From Rhodanobacter sp. FW104-R8 (lineage in GTDB: Bacteria; Pseudomonadota; Gammaproteobacteria; Xanthomonadales; Rhodanobacteraceae): DNA of 64,000 nucleotides. Positions 58,379 through 64,000 of the stretch are shown piece by piece. A model generated the notes under the pieces. That model had not been told where the DNA came from. It made no database searches and saw only the letters and a program-made list of their open reading frames with translations. The stretch lies in NCBI RefSeq assembly GCF_001617365.1, contig NZ_LVJR01000015.1, positions 18,083-82,082 of the forward strand, given 5' to 3'. The translations under genes and the position numbers were made by a program. Within the stretch, counting starts at the first letter, position 1. Each line of letters begins with the position of its first letter.

Positions 58379-61300
58379 CCGACGACCTGCTTTCCACCGC
58401 TTCATCCCGCCCGGCGCTTCCCGAACCGCGACGCGAGCGTTGGCAGCCGTTGCGCTTGGGACTGGTCGAACTGTTCCACTACGACAGCGAGGAATTCTGG
58501 TTCCACGACGGCCACCTGCTGCTGCGCGGCAACAACGGCACCGGCAAGTCCAAGGTGCTGTCGCTGACTCTGCCATTGCTGTTCGATGCGCAACTGCGTC
58601 CGGCGCGGGTCGAGCCCGACGGCGACGCCGGCAAGAAGATGGCTTGGAACCTGTTGCTGGGCAGCTACCCGCGCCGCATCGGCTACAGCTGGATCGAGTT
58701 CGGGCGGTGCGAAGGCGACGGCCGCGCGCGCTATCTGACGCTTGGCGTCGGCCTGTCGGCGGTCGCCGGGCGCGTGCAGGTGGACAGTTGGTATTTCCTG
58801 ATCGAGGGCGACAGCGTCACCGCCGACCCGCGGATCGGCCAGGATCTATGGCTGACCACCACCGCGCGCCAAGTGCTCACGCGCGAGCGCCTGCGCGAGG
58901 CGCTGGTCGGTCGCGGCCAGTTGTTCGAGAGCGCGCAGGCGTACCGCCGCGCCGTGGACGAACGCCTGTTCCATCTGGGGCCGCACCGCTACGACGCGCT
59001 GATGGATACCTTGATCCAGCTGCGCCAACCACAGTTGTCGAAGAAACCCGACGAGAGCGGGCTGTCCCATGCCCTGGGCGAGTCGTTGCCGCCGTTGCCG
59101 ACTGACTTGCTCGGCGATGTAGCCGAGGCGCTCAACCAGTTGGAGGAAGACCGCAACCAACTGGAGGATACCCGTCGGCTGGAACAGGCAGTAGTGCAGT
59201 TCGAGCGGCGCTATCGCACCTATGCCGGCATGCTGGCGCGGCGCCAGGCGCGCGAGTTGCGCCAGGCGCAAACCGGCTTCGACAACGCCAGCGAGGCGCG
59301 TAACCGCTTGCAGGCCGATTGTGACACCGCCCACGAAGCCGAGCGCGAAGCCGTCGCCGCACTCGGTAATGCCCGGCGGGCATACACGACCGCACAAGAA
59401 CGCCTGGATACCCTGCAGAGCGACCCGGCCAACCAGGACGCCAATCGCCTGAGCCAGGCCGAGAGCGACGCGAAGCATCGTCGGGATGAGGCCCGCGCCG
59501 CGACCACCAGGCGCGATGCCGCGCACACCGCCTTGCAGCGCGAGGCCGAGCGCTGCCGGCAGCAGGACGCCCGCGCCGTCACGGCGCGTGATGAACTGGA
59601 GGTATCGCGTGCCCGCGTGCTCGAAACTTCCGCCGTCGTCGGTCTCGATACCGAGCTTATCGTCCATCCATGGCTCGCGGCCAGTGCCGAAACGCTGGCC
59701 GCGAGTCCGCCCGATCCGCGCGCAAGCGCTGATGCCCTGCGCGGCGCTGTGGTGCGGCGTCGGAGCGATCTTGCCCATCTGCGCCGACGCCACGCCGAAA
59801 TCGAACGTAACCAGGCAGCGCTCTCCGCACGCCAGGAGAACGTACTGACCGCCCGTGCCGACACCGAGGATGCCGTGCAACAACGCGAGCAGGCCGATCG
59901 CTATGCCGAACAGGCCGGTGCGGCACTGGTCGAAGCGTGGTCGGGACACTGCGCTAACCTGCGGCATTTGCGTTTCGATGCCACCGAACCGCTGTGCCGG
60001 CTCACCGACTGGGTCGCGCGCCCGGATGGCGACAATCCGGCGCTGTCGGCATTGACGCTGGCCTGGCGGTCCGCCTTGCAGCGTCACGCCACGTGCAAGG
60101 CGGAGCTCGATGCCCTACGCCAAACGCAGCGACAGCTACGCAGCGAACTGGAAGCCGAACGCGAACGCCTGTTGGCTGGCAAAACCGCCGCGCCGCCACC
60201 ACCGGCGACGCGCGCGGCCGGCGTGCGCGAAGGGCGCTCCGGGGCGCCGCTGTGGCAGCTGGTGGATTTCCAGCAGCACCTGTCCGCCGCCGACCGTGCC
60301 GGACTGGAGGCCGCGCTCGAGGCCAGCGGCCTGCTCGACGCCTGGCTGTCACCGGATGGCGCGTTGGCCGGCAGCGATGGTCGTGTCCTCTTCGACACGC
60401 ACTGGCAGCGCCGCACGGTGGTATCCGGCACACGCCTCGTCGATGCGTTGTTGCCGAGCGTGCCGGAAGGCCGCCAGGTCTCGCAGACTGCGATCGCCAC
60501 GCTGCTCGCCGGCGTCGCCTACGGCACGCAGGACCGGGCCGACGTCGAAAGCTGGCTGTCGCCCGATGGCCGCTTTCGCCTGGGCACCTTGGCCGGCGCG
60601 TGGAACAAGCCCGAGGCGCGCTATATCGGCCATGCCGCGCGCGAGCGCGCCCGACGCCAGCGGCTGGAAGAAATCGCCACTACCCTCGTTGCGCTCGATG
60701 CGACAGATGCGCAGATCGAGCAGCAGGCTGGCACGCTGGATGTGGAACGCCAGGAAACCGAACGCGAGCGGCAGGGCGTACCCTCCGACCGATCGCTGCA
60801 AGATGCCATTGCCGCCACGCTTGCCGCCGCGCGCGAGGTCGAACGCGCGCGCCAACGGTTCGAGCGGGCCGAGGCGCGCCGCCGCGACGCTGAAGCGACT
60901 CTGCGCGAAACGCGTGAGCTCCTGCGGCGCGATGCTGCAGACCTGCGTCTGCCGACCGAGGTCGAGCGTCTTCCGACACTCGACCAGGCGCTGGAGGATT
61001 TCGACCATGCGCAGGCACGCCTCGCGCAGGCCGTGCGCGAGTGGCAGCACGCCTGGCCTGAACAGGTCGAACAGCGGCGACGCGAAGACGAGGCCAGGCA
61101 AGCAACCGAGCAAGCCGAGGAAGAACGCATCCAGGCAGAGGCACAGGCCACGCAGGCGCGCACCCGCTTCGAGACGCTGCGTCAGGCGGTTGGCCAGCAG
61201 GTGGACGAACTGCACCGCCGGCTCGCCGCCGCGCGCGAGGAGCGCGGTCGTACGGAGCATGAGGCAAATGCCCACCAGGAGGCGGCAGGCAAGGCGAGCA

Positions 61301-62523
61301 CGGTGCTCGCACTGGCTGTGGAGCGTGCTGAGCAGGCCGAGCAGGCACTGGCTGAACGCATCGACGAACGACAGCAGGCCGTCGAGCGCCTGCGCCACTT
61401 TGCCGGCAGTGGCCTGCTGGCCTCAGCGCTGTCCGGACTGGAACTGCCGGAGCACTGGAGCGTCGATCCGGCGCTGAACCTGGCCCGCCGCATCGAGCAG
61501 GCGCTGGTCCAGGTCGCCGACGACGAGGTCGCCTCGACCCGCGTACAGAAACAGATCGCCGAAGACCTGACCGAACTGCAACGCGGCCTCGGTGCGCTGG
61601 GTCACCAGGCCGTGTCCGAGCCAAACGATTGGGGCATTACCGTCGCCATCCAGTACCAGAGCCGCGCCGAGCGCCCCGATACGCTAGCCACGCTGCTGGC
61701 CGAGGACATCGCCCAGCGCAGCGAACTGCTCTCGGCCAAGGAGCGTGAGGTGCTGGAGAACCACCTGCAGGCCGAGATCGCTGCCGAGATCCAGCGCCTG
61801 ATGCGCGGCGCCGATGAGCGTGTCACCGCGATCAACGCCGAGCTGTACAAGCGCCCAACCACTACCGGCGTGCGCTACCGCCTGCAATGGGAGCCGTTGA
61901 CGGTCGAGGAAGGCGCGCCGGTTGGCTTGGCCGATGCACGCAGGCGCTTGCTCCACACTAGCGCCGACCTGTGGTCGGCCGAGGATCGAACCGCGGTCGG
62001 CGTCATGTTGCAGCAACAGATTACGGCCGAACGTGCGCGTGCCGACACCGAGGCCGCCGGCAGCAGCCTGATCGATCAGCTTGCGCGCGCGCTGGATTAC
62101 CGCCACTGGCATCGCTTCCGTATCCTGCGTCAGCAGGACGGCCAGTGGCGCAAGCTGTCCGGCCCGGCCTCCAGTGGCGAACGCGCGTTGGGCCTGACCG
62201 TGCCGTTGTTCGCCGCCATCGCCAGCTTTTACGGCCAGGGCGGCAATCCGCTGGCACCGCGGCTGATGCTGCTCGACGAAGCCTTCGCCGGTATCGATGA
62301 CACGGCGCGTGCGCACTGCATGGGCCTGGTGCGCGAGTTCGACCTGGATTTTGTCATCACCAGCGAACGCGAATGGGCCTGTTATGCGGAGCTGCCCGGC
62401 GTGGCGATCTGCCAATTGCAGCGACGCGAGGGCATCGACGCGGTGTTCGTTTCACGCTGGCTTTGGGATGGCAGCGCTCCGCGTGTGCAGGACGATCCCG
62501 ACCGAAGGTTCCCGCCGGCATGA
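58375..62523 (+). CDS. Wadjet/Ept component C (TIGR02680), SMC-like ATPase
   Basis: A 1382-residue SMC/SbcC-type ATPase. Walker A is GNNGTGKS (residues 52-59) after HDGHLLLRG; two very long coiled-coil halves surround a hinge region around residues 600-750; the signature-like SGPASSGERALGLTVP is followed by Walker B LMLLDEAFAGID (Asp1301-Glu1302) and the switch VITSEREW. It forms the motor that extrudes DNA loops until the nuclease subunit cuts a closed circle. Length and motif spacing look complete, so the system appears intact. Confidence 0.92.
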   Translation: MTDDLLSTASSRPALPEPRRERWQPLRLGLVELFHYDSEEFWFHDGHLLLRGNNGTGKSKVLSLTLPLLFDAQLRPARVEPDGDAGKKMAWNLLLGSYPRRIGYSWIEFGRCEGDGRARYLTLGVGLSAVAGRVQVDSWYFLIEGDSVTADPRIGQDLWLTTTARQVLTRERLREALVGRGQLFESAQAYRRAVDERLFHLGPHRYDALMDTLIQLRQPQLSKKPDESGLSHALGESLPPLPTDLLGDVAEALNQLEEDRNQLEDTRRLEQAVVQFERRYRTYAGMLARRQARELRQAQTGFDNASEARNRLQADCDTAHEAEREAVAALGNARRAYTTAQERLDTLQSDPANQDANRLSQAESDAKHRRDEARAATTRRDAAHTALQREAERCRQQDARAVTARDELEVSRARVLETSAVVGLDTELIVHPWLAASAETLAASPPDPRASADALRGAVVRRRSDLAHLRRRHAEIERNQAALSARQENVLTARADTEDAVQQREQADRYAEQAGAALVEAWSGHCANLRHLRFDATEPLCRLTDWVARPDGDNPALSALTLAWRSALQRHATCKAELDALRQTQRQLRSELEAERERLLAGKTAAPPPPATRAAGVREGRSGAPLWQLVDFQQHLSAADRAGLEAALEASGLLDAWLSPDGALAGSDGRVLFDTHWQRRTVVSGTRLVDALLPSVPEGRQVSQTAIATLLAGVAYGTQDRADVESWLSPDGRFRLGTLAGAWNKPEARYIGHAARERARRQRLEEIATTLVALDATDAQIEQQAGTLDVERQETERERQGVPSDRSLQDAIAATLAAAREVERARQRFERAEARRRDAEATLRETRELLRRDAADLRLPTEVERLPTLDQALEDFDHAQARLAQAVREWQHAWPEQVEQRRREDEARQATEQAEEERIQAEAQATQARTRFETLRQAVGQQVDELHRRLAAAREERGRTEHEANAHQEAAGKASTVLALAVERAEQAEQALAERIDERQQAVERLRHFAGSGLLASALSGLELPEHWSVDPALNLARRIEQALVQVADDEVASTRVQKQIAEDLTELQRGLGALGHQAVSEPNDWGITVAIQYQSRAERPDTLATLLAEDIAQRSELLSAKEREVLENHLQAEIAAEIQRLMRGADERVTAINAELYKRPTTTGVRYRLQWEPLTVEEGAPVGLADARRRLLHTSADLWSAEDRTAVGVMLQQQITAERARADTEAAGSSLIDQLARALDYRHWHRFRILRQQDGQWRKLSGPASSGERALGLTVPLFAAIASFYGQGGNPLAPRLMLLDEAFAGIDDTARAHCMGLVREFDLDFVITSEREWACYAELPGVAICQLQRREGIDAVFVSRWLWDGSAPRVQDDPDRRFPPA

Positions 62524-63824
62524 GTGCAGCCCCCGATCCACGCCTGCAACGTCTGCTTGGCGGCCTCGAACTGGCATCGGTGCGGCGACAATTGCGCCGC
62601 CGCTTCGAGACGGCTGGGCCGGATGCACCGCCGACTACGGCGCGCGTGGACAAGCTCGATCCGGACGCGCATCGCGCACTGTGCCAACTGACTGGACAGC
62701 CATCGCGTCTGGCGCAGTCGATGACCTTGGACATTACCGCCCTCGACGCGAACCTGCGCGCCGCAGGACTCGCCGGTTCCTTGCGCGATGCGTTGGAGCG
62801 GCTGGAAGGTCCGATCGTCGCGCATGCACATCTGCGCAGGGAACGGCAAGCGGAATGGTCGGCGCTGCTGGCTGACTTCGCGGCGGGATTGCGATTGCGA
62901 GAATGGCTGGTTCACGCTCCGAATGCACGGGCGCTGCTCAAACGACTGGGGCGCGAGCCGCAACAGGCGCGGCAATTGCTGGCGGCGGCCGATGCCGTGC
63001 TGAACCGACTGCCCGCGGCCGGTATTCCGCGCTCGCAACTGGCCGCTGAAGCCCTCGGCGATGCGCATGCCCTGGATGCCGGCAAAGCGGTGGCGGCCGT
63101 CGTGCTGGGGGCGTGGCGCTGGCATGAGCATGTCGATGGCGTGGTGGCAGATAGGGACGGAGACGGAGATCCGGACACGGATGCGCCCGGGTCCAACGGT
63201 GATGGAAAGGATCGTGACGAACGCCTGCGCGATGTCTGGGCGCGGGCTGGTGTGATGATCAGCGAACTGGCACGTCCGGTGCTGTTCCTGAACTTGCCGC
63301 TTCCCGCCGGCGGTCGATTCGCCTGGATTCCCGGCATCCCCGGCTACCTGTCGCTGCGGCAATTGTTGCGCGACACCCCGGCTTGGCCAGTGGCCGGCCG
63401 GCGCATCCACGTCTGCGAGAATCCGGACATTGTCGCCATCGCCGCCGACCAATTGGGTGGAACCTGCGCGCCACTGGTCTGCACCGACGGCATGCCGGCG
63501 GCTTCCCAGCGTATCTTGCTCGATCAACTGGTGGCCGCCGGTGCCCATCTGTACTACCACGGCGATTACGACTGGCCCGGCATCGGCATCGGCAACTTCG
63601 TCATGCGGACCTGGAGTGCGTCACCCTGGCGCTTTGGCGCAACCGAATACCAGGTGGCCGTTGAGCACGTGTCGCCGCGACCGCGTGACTTGGGCACGGC
63701 CAGGGTGGAGGCTATCTGGGATGCCGGATTGGCCACAGTGATGGATGAGTACGGCTTGGTCGTGGCTGAAGAGGCCTTGGTCACCGGGCTGCTCGACGAA
63801 CTGCGTCAGGATGCCGGGCCATGA
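62520..63824 (+). CDS. Wadjet/Ept component D (TIGR02679, DUF2399; Toprim nuclease)
   Basis: A 434-residue protein: the N-terminal ~200 residues are a helical DUF3323-like region (LDITALDANLRAAGLAGSLRDALERLEG), and the C-terminus is a Toprim-type domain with the metal-binding Glu in VCENPDIVA, CTDGMPAAS, and the acidic pair in LYYHGDYDWPGIGIGN. This is the nuclease that cleaves plasmid DNA. Its start overlaps component C (ATGA). A hairpin follows 3 bp after the stop. Confidence 0.88.
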   Translation: MSAAPDPRLQRLLGGLELASVRRQLRRRFETAGPDAPPTTARVDKLDPDAHRALCQLTGQPSRLAQSMTLDITALDANLRAAGLAGSLRDALERLEGPIVAHAHLRRERQAEWSALLADFAAGLRLREWLVHAPNARALLKRLGREPQQARQLLAAADAVLNRLPAAGIPRSQLAAEALGDAHALDAGKAVAAVVLGAWRWHEHVDGVVADRDGDGDPDTDAPGSNGDGKDRDERLRDVWARAGVMISELARPVLFLNLPLPAGGRFAWIPGIPGYLSLRQLLRDTPAWPVAGRRIHVCENPDIVAIAADQLGGTCAPLVCTDGMPAASQRILLDQLVAAGAHLYYHGDYDWPGIGIGNFVMRTWSASPWRFGATEYQVAVEHVSPRPRDLGTARVEAIWDAGLATVMDEYGLVVAEEALVTGLLDELRQDAGP

Positions 63825-63826
63825 CC

Positions 63827-63844
63827 GCCGTCCGCACGGACGGC
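63827..63844 (+). terminator. Hairpin after the Wadjet operon
   Basis: GCCGTCCG-CA-CGGACGGC is a perfect 8-bp stem 3 bp after the last stop. TTTT occurs only 8 bases later, so it is a weak intrinsic terminator at best. From here to the window end I see no gene. Confidence 0.4.
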
Positions 63845-64000
63845 GATCGGAGTTTTCACCGAAGTTGAATTCCTTCTGCGTAGACACGCGCAGCTTCTGT
63901 TGCTGCCGCCACGATTTCAGAACGGTCATTGATGCGGATGGGGCAAGGGTGGTACGGGATAAGGCACAATGTATGGCCACGCGTGAGGCATCGATTGCAG

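Overview
The window looks like a chromosomal segment of a high-GC gammaproteobacterium of the Xanthomonadales, most likely Rhodanobacteraceae (Dyella/Rhodanobacter/Frateuria type). The reasons are the very high GC, a Xanthomonas/Caulobacter-type TonB receptor, rpe and trpE in the same neighbourhood, an Oar-like receptor, and palindromic REP-like elements between genes. Gene density is high, and many neighbouring genes overlap by ATGA or GTGA, which marks translationally coupled operons. No tRNA, rRNA, IS element or CRISPR array was seen.

Layout. 0-7 kb: a partial ATP-grasp gene, an APC permease, a GH50-like lipoprotein hydrolase, a lower-GC DUF4145-like orphan and a Y-family polymerase. 7.2-24 kb: a galactose/galactan locus made of two divergent operons. 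The leftward one (dgoR-dgoK-dgoA-dgoD-SDR-SMP30-MFS) encodes the whole oxidative De Ley-Doudoroff route from galactose to pyruvate and glyceraldehyde-3-phosphate. The rightward one (galM, GH5-like, TonB receptor, two GH93-like propellers, GH43) encodes polymer breakdown and uptake. A FadR-type operator overlaps the dgoR promoter, and a related half-site lies at the rightward promoter. 24-34 kb: housekeeping genes (purC, cytochrome c, DjlA-like, rpe, trpE), a three-gene sensor module resembling the proteobacterial dedicated sortase regulators, two miniprotein genes and a candidate structured RNA.

34-52.7 kb is the most unusual region: two divergent gene sets that together look like a peptidoglycan-peptide catabolic island. 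Leftward: transglutaminase-like protein, Oar-like TonB receptor, LysA, M19 dipeptidase, serine hydrolase, VanX-like D-Ala-D-Ala dipeptidase, a second serine hydrolase and an AmiD-like amidase. Rightward: DUF819 membrane protein, NlpC/P60 endopeptidase with YkfC-like architecture, L-Ala-D/L-Glu epimerase, RpiR regulator, L,D-transpeptidase-family protein and a DAACS symporter. The individual families are known. The combination, with its own outer-membrane receptor, candidate inner-membrane importers and a DAP decarboxylase, suggests uptake and complete degradation of murein peptides. Two genes of the leftward operon carry palindromic repeats inserted in frame between their coupled start codon and their signal peptide.

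52.7-64 kb: a sigma-factor-like orphan with an embedded 31-codon ORF, then a defence island with an AbiE toxin-antitoxin pair directly followed by a four-gene Wadjet/Ept-type SMC anti-plasmid system (TIGR02677/02678/02680/02679 families).
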